Source: Bacillaceae bacterium IKA-2 (lineage in GTDB: Bacteria > Bacillota > Bacilli > Bacillales > Anaerobacillaceae). Taken from it: 64,000 nucleotides of DNA. The stretch is from contig CP134492.1 of NCBI GenBank assembly GCA_031761875.1, positions 2,170,001 to 2,234,000 of the forward strand, given 5' to 3'. Made by a program: the position numbers and the translations under genes. The notes below the pieces were generated by a model. It had not been told where the DNA came from. It did no database searches and saw only the letters and a program-made list of their open reading frames with translations. Shown piece after piece: positions 50,271-60,028 of the stretch (positions within the stretch are counted from its first letter, which is position 1; each line of letters starts with the position of its first letter).

Positions 50271-51866
50271 ATGGTATTCGAGAAATTCCCACTTAGGGCT
50301 AAAATAATTTTTTTGGTATTTTGTGTTGTTATTCTAGCGCTATTTGTAAATAACTATCTTACTAGTAGTAGTATTGAAAAGATTACAATTAGTAATATTG
50401 AAGGAAAAGCGTCAGACGTGTCTAAAACGGTCGCTCTATCACCGATTGTTACCGATGCGTTAAATGGGGAAATAGATGATCTGGTTTTACAAGAGTACAT
50501 TGAAAAAATTAGACAGGCTACTGATGCCCTTTTTATTGTTGTTCTTGATATGGACAGAATTAGAAAAACACATCCACTTCAAGAGCAAGTAGGTAAACAA
50601 TTTGTTGGTGGTGATGAAGAACCTGCTTTTCGAGGGATTGAAAATATTACTATTGCTGAAGGGACATTAGGCTTTTCATTACGATATTTCACGCCTGTAT
50701 ATAACGATGAAGGAGATCAAATTGGGGTAGTCGTAGTAGGAGTATTGCTAGAAGATGTGAAAAGTACTGTAACAGATAATCGAGCTATACTTATTATTGG
50801 AACTTTTCTAAGCTTTTTAATAGGAATTATCGGAGCAATCTTTTTATCGAAAAAAATCAAAGATATCCTCTTTGGAATGGAGCCTGCCGAGATTGCAAAG
50901 CTATTAGAAGAAAGAAGTGCTATGCTTCACTATGCAAGAGAGGGAATTGTTGCTGTCGATTTAGATAGAAAGATTACCCTTATTAATAGTGAAGGAGAAC
51001 GCTTATTTAAAAAAATTAATCATTGTCAGGGCTATTACCTCGGTAAAGAAATTGATGAAATACTTCCAAACTCTCGAATGAATAAAATACTTAAAACAGG
51101 AATTTCTGAACTAGATCATGAGATAGCCTATAATGGAATAAATTTAGTAGTAAATCGTGTTCCTATCTATGTAGATAACAAAATTGTTGGTGCAGTAGCA
51201 ACTTTTCGGAATAAGACAGAATTAAAAAAGATGGCCGAAGAACTAACTGGCGTAAAAGTATACGCTAGTGCATTAAGGTCTCAGACACACGAATTTATGA
51301 ATAAATTGCATGTCATTTTAGGTATGGTTCACATGAAGAGCTACGATGAACTAGTCGACTTTGTTAGAAAAACTACAAATAATATCCAAACAGATGTTGG
51401 TTATATCACGAAACATATTAAAGACCCTATTTTGGCAGGGTTTATCCTCGGAAAACTAAGCTATGCAAGAGAGCGTGATGCACAGTTACAGTTTAAAAAG
51501 GATTGTCATATTCCAGTTGCCAAAAATTCTGATGATACACATGAATTGATTACAATTTTAAGTAATTTAATAGATAATGCTTTAGATGCAGTTCAAGGCT
51601 GCTCTACAAAACGAATTGAAGTTTGTTTCAAATTTATAGATAGCTTAATCTATCTTCGTGTTCGTGATACTGGTGTTGGAATTTCCGAAGAGCAGCTAGA
51701 AGAAATTTTCAAAAAAAATTACACTACAAAAGGTGAAGAACGAGGAATGGGGTTGTATCTTATTCAACAGAGCTTAGAAAGAATAAATGGAAAAATAGTT
51801 GTTATTTCTGAAGAAGGAATAGGGACGACGATAGATGTTGAAATTCCATTTCAAGCCGAGGAGTGA
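50271..51866 (+). CDS. DcuS/CitA-type sensor histidine kinase
   Basis: A 531-residue membrane sensor kinase. Transmembrane segments at about 12-30 and 170-192 enclose a periplasmic-type PAS (PDC) domain that binds C4-dicarboxylates or citrate in this family. A cytoplasmic PAS follows (about 215-320), then a DcuS-type dimerisation region with the phosphorylated His in SQTHEFMNKLHVILGMVHM, and an ATPase domain (NLIDNALDAV, DTGVGISEEQ, GMGLYLIQQ). ATG 50271 with AGGAG upstream. The response regulator follows 4 bp after the stop. The ligand is probably fumarate, malate or succinate, given the downstream genes. Confidence 0.93.
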   Translation: MVFEKFPLRAKIIFLVFCVVILALFVNNYLTSSSIEKITISNIEGKASDVSKTVALSPIVTDALNGEIDDLVLQEYIEKIRQATDALFIVVLDMDRIRKTHPLQEQVGKQFVGGDEEPAFRGIENITIAEGTLGFSLRYFTPVYNDEGDQIGVVVVGVLLEDVKSTVTDNRAILIIGTFLSFLIGIIGAIFLSKKIKDILFGMEPAEIAKLLEERSAMLHYAREGIVAVDLDRKITLINSEGERLFKKINHCQGYYLGKEIDEILPNSRMNKILKTGISELDHEIAYNGINLVVNRVPIYVDNKIVGAVATFRNKTELKKMAEELTGVKVYASALRSQTHEFMNKLHVILGMVHMKSYDELVDFVRKTTNNIQTDVGYITKHIKDPILAGFILGKLSYARERDAQLQFKKDCHIPVAKNSDDTHELITILSNLIDNALDAVQGCSTKRIEVCFKFIDSLIYLRVRDTGVGISEEQLEEIFKKNYTTKGEERGMGLYLIQQSLERINGKIVVISEEGIGTTIDVEIPFQAEE

Positions 51867-51870
51867 TACC

Positions 51871-52587
51871 GTGCTAATAAAAGTATTAATTGTTGAAGAT
51901 GATCCTATGGTTGCAGAATTCAATCGGCGTTACTTAGAAAAAATTGATGGTTATGAATTAGTAGAAATTGCAACGAATGTGAATGATGCAATCGAAATAC
52001 TAAACCAGAAAACGGTTGATTTAATATTATTGGATATTTATATGCCAAATAAAACTGGCTGGGATTTACTTACAAAAATTAGAAGTTGTGCAAAAGCGGT
52101 TGATATTATTGTTATTTCAGCAGCATGTGACAATGAAAGTATTCAAAAAGCATTACGATTTGGTGTAGTTGACTATTTAATAAAGCCATTTGAATTTGAA
52201 CGATTTTGTACAGCGCTAAATGACTATAAAGTCGATAAATCTATCATCGATAACCAATCTAAACTGCGTCAAGAAGATTTGGATAATCAATTTTTTAATA
52301 AAAATTCTAAGCAGGGGATGCTTCAAGAATTACCGAAGGGATTAACGGAAAATACGTTAAAATTAGTTTTGCGTCATGTGAAAACAATCGAAATATCACC
52401 ATTTTCTACAGAAGAATTATCCCGAAAAACTGGAATTTCGAGGGTTTCTTTACGGAAATATTTAAACTTTATGAATGAAATTAATGTGTTAGAAATAGAG
52501 GTTGTTTATGGGACCGTTGGTAGGCCAGTTTATAAGTATCGATTGCTTTCGGATAATGATGAAATGATAAAAAGTTATTTAAAATAA
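51871..52587 (+). CDS. DcuR/CitB-type response regulator
   Basis: A 238-residue response regulator with receiver domain (VEDDPMVAEF, phospho-acceptor Asp in LILLDIYMPNKTG, Lys in LIKPFEF) and a C-terminal helix-turn-helix (FSTEELSRKTGISRVSLRKYLNFM) of the CitB/DcuR type. GTG 51871 is preferred with GAGGAG just upstream, giving a 4-bp gap to the kinase gene. Probably activates the transporter-fumarase-fumarate reductase genes downstream in response to dicarboxylates. Confidence 0.93.
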   Translation: MLIKVLIVEDDPMVAEFNRRYLEKIDGYELVEIATNVNDAIEILNQKTVDLILLDIYMPNKTGWDLLTKIRSCAKAVDIIVISAACDNESIQKALRFGVVDYLIKPFEFERFCTALNDYKVDKSIIDNQSKLRQEDLDNQFFNKNSKQGMLQELPKGLTENTLKLVLRHVKTIEISPFSTEELSRKTGISRVSLRKYLNFMNEINVLEIEVVYGTVGRPVYKYRLLSDNDEMIKSYLK

Positions 52588-52635
52588 TCGATTATTTTCT
52601 TTACAACACCTTATTGCTAATTTAATTATCTTCAT

Positions 52636-52668
52636 AAAAAGCAAAGATATTTTTCTTTGCTTTTTTAT
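52636..52668 (+). terminator. Terminator after dcuSR-like pair
   Basis: Stem AAAAAGCAAAG / CTTTGCTTTTT with loop ATATTTTT, followed by a T run. Confidence 0.88.
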
Positions 52669-53236
52669 TTTGCCAATTTAAGTATGCCTCTTTTTGCTAA
52701 GCCTCCAACATACTCACAGCTAATAAAGTACTTGCGCTGGGGAGATCAAGTTGCCTGAATATTTGTATAAAGACTAGTTTTGTAACTTTTCTAAGTAAGT
52801 ATGTGAAGTTATTCACTTTCTTTATTTAGATAACATTTTTATAACTTACAATAACTATCGCTTCGTTTCATTATTGAGTAAATTAAGAGTATAGAAAGTA
52901 ATTGATCAATCAAAGGTAATTACACCCGTGAATGTGGTAACGAAATCTCATACAACGGTGACAGAATCTATAGGTAACCTACTATCAGCGTAAGCTATCG
53001 CCTTGTGTGACACAAAATACCATTCAGATATTTGATCGATTATTTCTTATCCAATGCCTAAAGAAAAAAATAGAATTTCAAGGAGTGATTACAACTTTTC
53101 TAGAAGGTAAAATTTTTTTGGGATTAATTGTGAATGAAATCACAATATTACGATGTTCAAATGAAAATGAAAATAGTTAAAAAGCCTTTTATTTTTTTAA
53201 AATTGGATCCAGTAAAATTGTAGAGGAGTGAAAAAA
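52669..53236. other. Regulatory region of the fumarate respiration operon
   Basis: About 570 bp without a gene. It holds the palindrome at 53127-53146. A stretch at about 52919-53005 (ACCCGTGAATGTGGTAACG ... GGTAACCTACTATCAGCG) is GC-richer than its surroundings and could form structure in a long leader. I recognise no known riboswitch. Confidence 0.4.
53127..53146. promoter_or_regulatory. Fnr- or Rex-type operator
   Basis: ATTGTGA-ATGAAA-TCACAAT, a perfect 7-bp inverted repeat with 6-bp spacer. It fits both the Bacillus Fnr box (TGTGA-N6-TCACA) and the Rex box (TTGTGA-N6-TCACAA). It lies 90 bp upstream of the dicarboxylate transporter start. An Fnr site at this place would activate the operon without oxygen; a Rex site would relieve repression at high NADH. 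Confidence 0.75.
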
Positions 53237-54718
53237 ATGGCGTTACCAGTTTCAAAGGGAAATAAAGCTAGTTTGCAACAACAAACTGTGAAGGAACCAG
53301 AAAAAAAACAAACTGAAGTGAAATTAATACCTTTACTAATTACCTTCGCAGTTGGATTTATTATTTGGAACATTCCGGTACCATCAGGGTTAGAGCCTGA
53401 GGCATGGCAGCTATTTGCAATATTTGTAGCCACAATTATTGGTCTTATTATCAAACCACTACCAATGGGGCCTATAGCAATTTTAGGATTAACCGCAACC
53501 GTGTTAACGAAAACATTAACAATAGGTGAAGCTGTTAGTGGATTTAGTAACACAGTTATTTGGTTGATTGTTATTGCTTTTTTTATCTCTCGTGGGTTTA
53601 TAAAAACTGGTTTAGGTACGAGAGTTGCTTACTTCTTTGTAATGAAATTCGGTAGGAAAACGTTAGGACTTTCTTATGCACTATTATTAACCGATTTAAT
53701 TTTAGCACCAGCAATGCCGTCTAATACGGCTCGTGCAGGAGGAATTATTCTTCCAATTATTAAGTCGTTATCTGAAACTTATGGATCTCGTGTTGGCGAT
53801 GGTACAGAAAGAAAAGTTGGTGCTTTCTTAACAAAGGTATCATTTCAAGGGGTTAACATTACCTCAGCGATGTTTTTAACCGCAATGGCGGCAAATCCGC
53901 TTGCAGCGAGTTTAGCTGGTGAAGTTGCTGGTGTCACGATCACCTGGACTGGTTGGATGGTTGCCGCAATCGTACCGGGGATTTTAAGCTTAATCATTAT
54001 TCCTTTAGTTATTTACAAGCTTTACCCACCTGAAATTAAAGAAACGCCAGGTGCTGCGGCATTAGCTAAACAAAAATTAAAGGAAATGGGTTCACTTAAA
54101 TTATCAGAATGGTACATGATCGGTGTTTTCTTCCTGATATTAGGATTATGGATCTTCGGAGCAAATTTAGACATTAATGCAACAACAACAGCGTTTGTTG
54201 GACTTTGCGCACTTCTCTTACTACAAGTATTAACTTGGGATGATATTAAAAATGAGACCGGTGCTTGGGATACACTTGTCTGGTTTGCAGCGTTAGTGAT
54301 GATGGCTACATTCTTAAATAGTTTAGGGATGATCCCGTGGTTTAGTAATTTAATGGAAGGCTCAGTTTCTGAAATGTCTTGGATGTTAGCACTAGTAGTC
54401 TTAGCTATTGTCTACTTCTATTCCCATTACCTCTTTGCAAGTAACACAGCGCATGTTAGTGCAATGTATGCCGCATTTTTAGCAGTACTTGTAGCAGTAG
54501 GTGCGCCACCAATGGTCGCCGCATTATTACTGGCATTCTTTAGTAATTTATTTTCTTGTACGACGCACTACGGCACAGGTCCTGCCCCAGTATTTTTCGG
54601 AACAGGGTATGTTTCTCAAAGTAAATGGTGGTCACTCGGTCTCATTATTTCAGTCATTCACATTATCATTTGGATTGGTGTTGGTGGTCTTTGGTGGAAA
54701 GTATTGGGACTTTGGTAA
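53237..54718 (+). CDS. DASS family anion:Na+ symporter (dicarboxylate carrier)
   Basis: A 493-residue membrane carrier with about 12-14 segments. The DASS/CitT signature appears as DLILAPAMPSNTARAGGIILPIIKSL in the first half and FSNLFSCTTHYGTGPAPVFFGTGYVSQSKWW near the end, the two substrate and Na+ binding SNT-type motifs. It probably imports malate or fumarate in exchange for succinate, or with Na+. ATG 53237 has GAGGAG 8 bp upstream. First gene of the fumarate operon; a DcuSR-type system lies upstream. Confidence 0.93.
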   Translation: MALPVSKGNKASLQQQTVKEPEKKQTEVKLIPLLITFAVGFIIWNIPVPSGLEPEAWQLFAIFVATIIGLIIKPLPMGPIAILGLTATVLTKTLTIGEAVSGFSNTVIWLIVIAFFISRGFIKTGLGTRVAYFFVMKFGRKTLGLSYALLLTDLILAPAMPSNTARAGGIILPIIKSLSETYGSRVGDGTERKVGAFLTKVSFQGVNITSAMFLTAMAANPLAASLAGEVAGVTITWTGWMVAAIVPGILSLIIIPLVIYKLYPPEIKETPGAAALAKQKLKEMGSLKLSEWYMIGVFFLILGLWIFGANLDINATTTAFVGLCALLLLQVLTWDDIKNETGAWDTLVWFAALVMMATFLNSLGMIPWFSNLMEGSVSEMSWMLALVVLAIVYFYSHYLFASNTAHVSAMYAAFLAVLVAVGAPPMVAALLLAFFSNLFSCTTHYGTGPAPVFFGTGYVSQSKWWSLGLIISVIHIIIWIGVGGLWWKVLGLW

Positions 54719-54748
54719 AAGTGAAATCTTGCTTAGGAGTTGAGATCA

Positions 54749-54919
54749 ATGAAATCAAGTTGCTGTTCTATAAAGCTGAAATTAGAATTTAAGACAGAAT
54801 TATTCCATGGTAGTGATGATGGATACGAATTAAAAATTCCATTTTATACCTGTCCAAATTGTGGTGAGCTAGTCTCGCCACAGTTTGAACAAGTTGAAAC
54901 AATCACAGTTTTTAAATAA
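54749..54919 (+). CDS. Small CPxCG zinc-ribbon protein in the fumarate operon
   Basis: A 56-residue protein starting MKSSCCSIKLKLEFKTELFH and containing the zinc-knuckle motif CPNCGELVSP near the C-terminus, with a Cys-Cys pair at residues 5-6. It has ribosome binding site TAGGAG and ATG 54749, and its stop directly precedes the AAGGAGG of the fumarase gene. Very short CPxCG proteins are often cofactor or assembly helpers; here it may assist a metal centre of the fumarase or fumarate reductase. No family recognised. Confidence 0.6.
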   Translation: MKSSCCSIKLKLEFKTELFHGSDDGYELKIPFYTCPNCGELVSPQFEQVETITVFK

Positions 54920-54932
54920 GGAGGAAAAAGTT

Positions 54933-55799
54933 ATGAGTGAAACAATGACTAAAATTCGTGAAATATCAACAAAATCAATAACTGAAACTGTTAGAGGGCT
55001 GTGTATGAAGGCGGCTTGTGACTTACCAGAAGATGTAGAAAAGCTAATCGAAGCAGGTTTAAAGAAAGAAGAGTCTCAGTTCGGGAAATACAGTTTAGAA
55101 AAAATCTTAAAAAATGTCAAACTAGCAAGAGAAGAAGAATTACCGATGTGTCAAGACACGGGTATGACAGTAATGTTCGTTGAAGTAGGCCAAGATGTTC
55201 ATATTATTGGTGGTAGTTTAGTAGATGCTATCAACGAGGGCGTTCGTCAAGGTTATCAAGATGGCTATTTACGAAAGTCAGTAGTAGAGGATCCGGTACT
55301 TGATCGCAAAAATACTGGTGACAACACGCCTGCTGTTATTCACACGGAAATTGTACCTGGAGATCAACTTAGAATTCAAGTTCTACCTAAAGGTGCTGGT
55401 AGTGAAAATATGGGTGCCGTAAAAATGTGTAAGCCAGCTGAAGGTTTGGATGGGGTCGTAGATTTCATCGTAACCTCAATTACGACAGCCGGTGGTAATC
55501 CTTGTCCTCCAGTCATTGTCGGAGTAGGGATTGGCGGAACGATGGACAAATGCACACTTTTAGCAAAAAAAGCTCTTGCTCGTCACGCTGGTGAACCGAA
55601 TCCTAATCCAGCTTATGCAGAGCTCGAAGCAAAGTTGCTTGAAAAAATTAATAAGCTTGGAATTGGACCACAAGGATTTGGTGGTAAGGTAACAGCGCTT
55701 GCTGTTCATATTGAAACATATCCAACACATATTGCGATGATGCCTGTTTGTGTTACGTTAAACTGTCACGCTGCTCGTCATACCGAAGCCTATCTTTAA
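54933..55799 (+). CDS. Fumarate hydratase class I, alpha subunit
   Basis: N-terminal (alpha) subunit of the two-subunit [4Fe-4S] fumarase that interconverts fumarate and malate. The 288-residue protein shows EELPMCQDTGMTVMFVEVG, GAGSENMGAVKMCKPAEG and GGNPCPPVIVGVGIGGTMDKC, which carry the three cluster cysteines. ATG 54933 has AAGGAGG 8 bp upstream; the longer in-frame extension has none. The beta subunit gene follows 16 bp downstream. Oxygen-sensitive enzyme in keeping with anaerobic fumarate respiration. Confidence 0.95.
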   Translation: MSETMTKIREISTKSITETVRGLCMKAACDLPEDVEKLIEAGLKKEESQFGKYSLEKILKNVKLAREEELPMCQDTGMTVMFVEVGQDVHIIGGSLVDAINEGVRQGYQDGYLRKSVVEDPVLDRKNTGDNTPAVIHTEIVPGDQLRIQVLPKGAGSENMGAVKMCKPAEGLDGVVDFIVTSITTAGGNPCPPVIVGVGIGGTMDKCTLLAKKALARHAGEPNPNPAYAELEAKLLEKINKLGIGPQGFGGKVTALAVHIETYPTHIAMMPVCVTLNCHAARHTEAYL

Positions 55800-55815
55800 G
55801 GAGTGAAAACAAACA

Positions 55816-56376
55816 ATGGAAACGATAAAAAAAATAACGACACCATTAACTAATGAGCAAATAAAAGATTTAAAAGCTGGAGATCAAGTGTCAATTACAG
55901 GAGTTATTTATTCGGCTCGTGATGCCGCTCATAAAATATTAGTTGATCTATTAGCAGAGGGTAAAGACTTACCAGTAGATTTGAAAGATCAAGTTGTTTA
56001 CTACGCAGGTCCAACTCCTGCAAAACCAGGGAAAGTAATTGGATCCTGTGGACCAACAACAAGTGGTAGAATGGACGCTTATTCTGGGGCGATGATGGAG
56101 CAAGGTTTAAAAGGAATGATTGGAAAAGGTCCAAGAAGTAAAGCGGTGATTGAATTGATGAAAGAACATTGTGTTGTTTATTTTGCAGCAATTGGTGGTG
56201 CCGCAGCATTAATTGCAGATACGATTCAGAAAGTAGATATTGTTGCGTTTCCTGAATTAGGACCTGAGGCAATTAGACGAATGGAAGTTGTTGATTACCC
56301 ATGCATAGTAGCAATTGACTGTGAAGGCAATGATTTGTATGAGCTTGGTGTCCAACAATACAAACAAGAAGATTAG
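55816..56376 (+). CDS. Fumarate hydratase class I, beta subunit
   Basis: C-terminal (beta) swivelling subunit of the class I fumarase, 186 residues. Family motifs include GPTPAKPGKVIGSCGPTTSGRMDAY, MIGKGPRSKAVIELMKEHCVVYFAAIGGAAAL and FPELGPEAIRRMEVVDYPCIVAIDCEGNDLY. ATG 55816 follows AAGGAGTG. Works with the alpha subunit to make fumarate from malate, feeding the fumarate reductase encoded next. Confidence 0.95.
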   Translation: METIKKITTPLTNEQIKDLKAGDQVSITGVIYSARDAAHKILVDLLAEGKDLPVDLKDQVVYYAGPTPAKPGKVIGSCGPTTSGRMDAYSGAMMEQGLKGMIGKGPRSKAVIELMKEHCVVYFAAIGGAAALIADTIQKVDIVAFPELGPEAIRRMEVVDYPCIVAIDCEGNDLYELGVQQYKQED

Positions 56377-56397
56377 GCATTAAAAGGAGGATTACTG

Positions 56398-58107
56398 ATG
56401 TTAGCTTATGATGTAGTAGTAGTAGGAGCAGGTGGTGCAGGAATGATGGCAGCACTTGCCGCTAGTGAAGATAAAAGCTTAAAGGTAGCCTGTATTTCGA
56501 AAGTATTACCGACAAGGTCACATACAGGTGCTGCTCAAGGTGGAATAAATGCAGCGATGGGTTACCGTGATTCAACTGATTCTATTGAAAAGCACTTTAA
56601 AGATACGGTAAAAGGCAGTGACTTCTTAGCAGATCAAGATGCAGTAGAATTTTTCACTTCTAAAATGCCGGAAATGATTTCGGAGTTAGATTATTATGGT
56701 GTTCCTTTTTCTAGGGATGGTAATGGTAATATCGCACAACGCCCATTTGGAGGAGCATCTAGTCCAAGAACTTGTTATTCAGCCGATAAAACAGGTCATG
56801 TTATTCTGCATGCTGTTTATGAGCAATGCTTAAAAAAGGAAGTAGACTTTTTTGAAGAGTGGGTGTTACTTTCCTTAGTAGTAGAAAATGGAAATTTTAC
56901 AGGTTTAATCGTTATGGATATAAAGTCAGGAAAGATTGTACCAATTAAAGCAAAATCTGTGGTCATCGCAACAGGTGGTTTCGGGAGGATTTATTGGAGT
57001 AGAACGACAAATGCCTTAAATATGACCGGTGATGGAACAGCCGCTTGTTTTAACGCTGGTATTCCACTTAAAGATCCTGAATTTGTCCAATTTCATCCTA
57101 CAGGGTTAGCATCAACTGGAGTATTGTTATCTGAAGCTTGTCGTGGTGAAGGTGGCTACTTGATAAATAAAGATGGTGAGCGTTTTATGGAGCGTTATGC
57201 ACCAGATAAAATGGAATTAGGACCAAGAGATTTAGTATCTCGATCGATAGAAATAGAGATTAAAGAAGGTCGCGGCTTTGGTGAAGGAATGCAATCGTAT
57301 GTGTTGATGGATTTAAGGCACCTCGGTAAAAAGAAAATTATGGAACGACTACCGCAAGTTCGAGAACTTGCAATGGAATTTGAAGGGATCGATATGCTAG
57401 AAGAGCCTGTACCGATTCGACCAAGTTGTCACTATATGATGGGTGGTATTCATGTCATTAACCCAGAAACACTAAGTACGCAAATTGATGGAATTCACGC
57501 TGCTGGGGAATGTTCTTGTGTTTCGATCCATGGCGCCAATCGTCTAGGGGGAAACTCAGTCGCAGAGGTTGTTCTATTTGGAAAATATGCAGGGATTGGA
57601 GCCAAACAATCGGCTCATCGTCGATCATTTGGTTCAGAAACGAAATTGCAGCAAGAGACACAAGTTTGGATGGAGAAATTCGCAACGATACGCAAAAAAC
57701 AGAGTGGAAAAAATATTATCGAAATTAGAAATGAAATGGCAAAAACGATGTGGGATAATATTGGTATTTTTCGCGTCGAAAAGGAAATGAAACAAGCTCT
57801 AAAAGTTATTAATCAATTAATTATTGACTATCAGGACACATATATCGGTGACCCGGCGGTTCGTTACAATATGGCTTTCATCAATTATGTTGAGTTGGGT
57901 AATTTACTCAGCCTTGCTAAAGCAGTCACAATGGGTGCCATTAGTCGAAAAGAAAGTCGAGGCTCTCATTCTCGCGCAGACTATCCTACTAGGGACGATG
58001 CAAACTTTTTGGCCCATACACTCATTTATAAAAAAAGGGATGAATATGAACTTCAGTACCTCCCTGTTAAGATTACAAAGTATAAACCAGAGGAGCGAAA
58101 GTACTAA
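56398..58107 (+). CDS. frdA: Fumarate reductase/succinate dehydrogenase flavoprotein subunit
   Basis: Catalytic subunit reducing fumarate to succinate. The 569-residue protein has the N-terminal FAD motif VVVVGAGGAGMMAALAASE, the covalent FAD histidine in TRSHTGAAQGG, and substrate residues in the HPTGLASTGVLLSEACRGEGGYLIN and MERYAPDKMELGPRDLVSRSIEIEI regions. No twin-arginine signal is present, so it faces the cytoplasm. ATG 56398 with AAAGGAGG. Ends in an ATG-sharing overlap (58107) with the iron-sulfur subunit. It could also run as succinate dehydrogenase, but the setting favours fumarate reduction. Confidence 0.95.
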   Translation: MLAYDVVVVGAGGAGMMAALAASEDKSLKVACISKVLPTRSHTGAAQGGINAAMGYRDSTDSIEKHFKDTVKGSDFLADQDAVEFFTSKMPEMISELDYYGVPFSRDGNGNIAQRPFGGASSPRTCYSADKTGHVILHAVYEQCLKKEVDFFEEWVLLSLVVENGNFTGLIVMDIKSGKIVPIKAKSVVIATGGFGRIYWSRTTNALNMTGDGTAACFNAGIPLKDPEFVQFHPTGLASTGVLLSEACRGEGGYLINKDGERFMERYAPDKMELGPRDLVSRSIEIEIKEGRGFGEGMQSYVLMDLRHLGKKKIMERLPQVRELAMEFEGIDMLEEPVPIRPSCHYMMGGIHVINPETLSTQIDGIHAAGECSCVSIHGANRLGGNSVAEVVLFGKYAGIGAKQSAHRRSFGSETKLQQETQVWMEKFATIRKKQSGKNIIEIRNEMAKTMWDNIGIFRVEKEMKQALKVINQLIIDYQDTYIGDPAVRYNMAFINYVELGNLLSLAKAVTMGAISRKESRGSHSRADYPTRDDANFLAHTLIYKKRDEYELQYLPVKITKYKPEERKY

Positions 58108-59060
58108 TGGAGAAACTTGTCCTTCGAATTCACCGCTATGATGGGGTAAATAAATGGCTTCAAGAATATCAAATTCCTTATAAAAAAAACAAAACTGTGC
58201 TTTGGGTATTAACTAAAATTAAGGAAGAAATTGATCCGTCATTAAACTTCACATCTGCATGTCGCCATGCAATTTGCGGGAGTTGTGCTGTAAGGGTTAA
58301 TGGAACTGCTTATTTAGGCTGTAAAACAGCAATAGATGAAATAATAGAAACGTTTGATACAAATGTCTTAACATTTGAACCATTAAAAAATTTCGAAGTA
58401 GTTAGAGACTTAGTCATTGAGTGGAAGCCAAAAGTTAAGAAAATGAAGCTTGTTAAACCATGGTTAATACCGACAAAAGCAGGTAGCATAGAAAAAGGCT
58501 TTCAGCAAAGTGAACAAGAATTTTCGAAAATCGCTTCCCCGACAGACTGTATTCTTTGTGGCGTGTGTACGTCGGAATGTGAGCAGCTTTCTGTAAATGA
58601 TGGAGTGTTTCTTGATCCGTTCATCTTAAGTAAAGCCTATCGTTTTGCCGTCGACTCAAGAGACGGTAGCCCAGAGGAACATATTCAACCGGTAGTAGAA
58701 AATGAATTATGGAAATGCATTCATTGTATGCAATGTGTGACAAACTGCCCGAAAGGGATTCCTTTAACAGACCAAATTGCTTATTTAAGAAAAGTTTCCA
58801 TGAAAATGGGGGCAAAAGGTAATCAAGGAGCCCGCCATGCATACGCATTTTATGGTGATGTTAAGAAATATGGAAGACTAAATGAAACGATGTTACCACT
58901 TAAAACAGATGGAATAATGTCAACAATTAGCAAACGAATTCCATTAGCTGCACGGATGGTCTATAAAGGGAAAATTAATCCGCTACACTTCCCGAAAAAA
59001 GTCAAAGGTATCGAAGGAATTAGAAAAATTTACAAATACGCCCAGGAGTTGAGTAAATAA
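58107..59060 (+). CDS. frdB: Fumarate reductase iron-sulfur subunit
   Basis: Electron-transfer subunit with 317 residues, longer than classical FrdB (about 245). An N-terminal plant-type [2Fe-2S] domain has [21 protein letters not shown]; the C-terminal domain binds two further clusters through [12 protein letters not shown] and [12 protein letters not shown]. The extra C-terminal 60 residues are typical of the class that pairs with a CCG-domain subunit. It overlaps FrdA by one base and the next gene by one base, so all three are translationally coupled. Confidence 0.95.
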   Translation: MEKLVLRIHRYDGVNKWLQEYQIPYKKNKTVLWVLTKIKEEIDPSLNFTSACRHAICGSCAVRVNGTAYLGCKTAIDEIIETFDTNVLTFEPLKNFEVVRDLVIEWKPKVKKMKLVKPWLIPTKAGSIEKGFQQSEQEFSKIASPTDCILCGVCTSECEQLSVNDGVFLDPFILSKAYRFAVDSRDGSPEEHIQPVVENELWKCIHCMQCVTNCPKGIPLTDQIAYLRKVSMKMGAKGNQGARHAYAFYGDVKKYGRLNETMLPLKTDGIMSTISKRIPLAARMVYKGKINPLHFPKKVKGIEGIRKIYKYAQELSK

Positions 59061-59938
59061 TGAGATATGGATTTTTTCCAGGATGTACATTAGAATCTGC
59101 CGCAGAAGAATTAATGATTTCTACAAAAAAAGTAGCCAATGCTCTAGGAATTGAACTGATCGAGCTTGAGGGCTGGACTTGTTGTGGCGCAAGCCATATC
59201 CAGGACGTTGATGGATTTTTGGCAACTTCAGTAAATGCTAGAAACTTAGCCTTAGCTGAAAAACTAGGTGCACCATTACTAACTGTTTGTAACACATGTA
59301 CGTTAATGCTTCGAACAACCAAAAAAGAATTAGATGAAGATAAGGAATTAAGAGATAAAGTAAACATAGGCCTACGAAAATCTGGATTAGAGTATAAGGG
59401 AACAAGTGAAGTAACTCATTTGTTATGGGCTCTAATCAAAGATTATGGTCTCGAAAATTTAAAGAAGCTAGTTAAAAGACCGTTAACAGGTTTAAAAGTA
59501 GCTAATTTTTACGGATGTCATATTGTCAGGCCACCAGATATTATGGGATTTGAAAATCATAAAAATCCACGTTCTATGGAAATTATTGCAGAAGCATTAG
59601 GAGCTGAATGTGTTGATTTTGATCAAAGATTAGCTTGTTGTGGATTTCACGCAGTATTCCCAGCTGAAAAAGAAGTAATGAAGCTTACTGCAATTAATTG
59701 CATTTCACCGAAACTTGCTGGCGCTGACTGTATCGTCACCCCTTGCCCATTGTGTCAAATGCAATTAGACATGTATCAACCAGATGCTCAAAAAGGATAT
59801 AGTGAAGATATTGAAATGCCAATATTACACCTACCACAACTAATTGGTTTAGCGTTAGGTTTTAGTCCAAAAGAGTTAGCAATCAACCGTCATATTGTTA
59901 GTGCGGTACCATTTTTAAAGGAAAGTTTGGGAGTTTAA
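59060..59938 (+). CDS. HdrB-like CCG-domain subunit (SdhE/FrdE type membrane anchor)
   Basis: A 292-residue protein with two cysteine-rich CCG domains: GWTCCGASH with CNTC (about 41-80) and [14 protein letters not shown] with CPLC (about 195-230), related to heterodisulfide reductase HdrB. In type E succinate:quinone oxidoreductases and MfrABE-type fumarate reductases this subunit replaces the haem-carrying membrane anchors and takes electrons from menaquinol. No SdhC/D gene is present here, which supports that role. Last gene of the operon; terminator follows. Confidence 0.92.
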   Translation: MRYGFFPGCTLESAAEELMISTKKVANALGIELIELEGWTCCGASHIQDVDGFLATSVNARNLALAEKLGAPLLTVCNTCTLMLRTTKKELDEDKELRDKVNIGLRKSGLEYKGTSEVTHLLWALIKDYGLENLKKLVKRPLTGLKVANFYGCHIVRPPDIMGFENHKNPRSMEIIAEALGAECVDFDQRLACCGFHAVFPAEKEVMKLTAINCISPKLAGADCIVTPCPLCQMQLDMYQPDAQKGYSEDIEMPILHLPQLIGLALGFSPKELAINRHIVSAVPFLKESLGV

Positions 59939-59982
59939 TAGTTTAATGAAGATAAAATATAATTTTCTTGGAAATCTGTTTG

Positions 59983-60010
59983 GCGCAAGGCAACCTGCTT
60001 GCGCTTTTCT
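59983..60010 (+). terminator. Terminator after fumarate reductase operon
   Basis: Stem GCGCAAG / CTTGCGC with loop GCAACCTG, followed by TTTTCTTAG. Confidence 0.85.
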
Positions 60011-60028
60011 TAGAAGGAGTAGGTTTCG

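Noticed and set aside
52919-53005. Possible riboswitch in the leader of the DASS operon
   Set aside because: No match to conserved cores of known classes; kept only as an unexplained GC-richer stretch.
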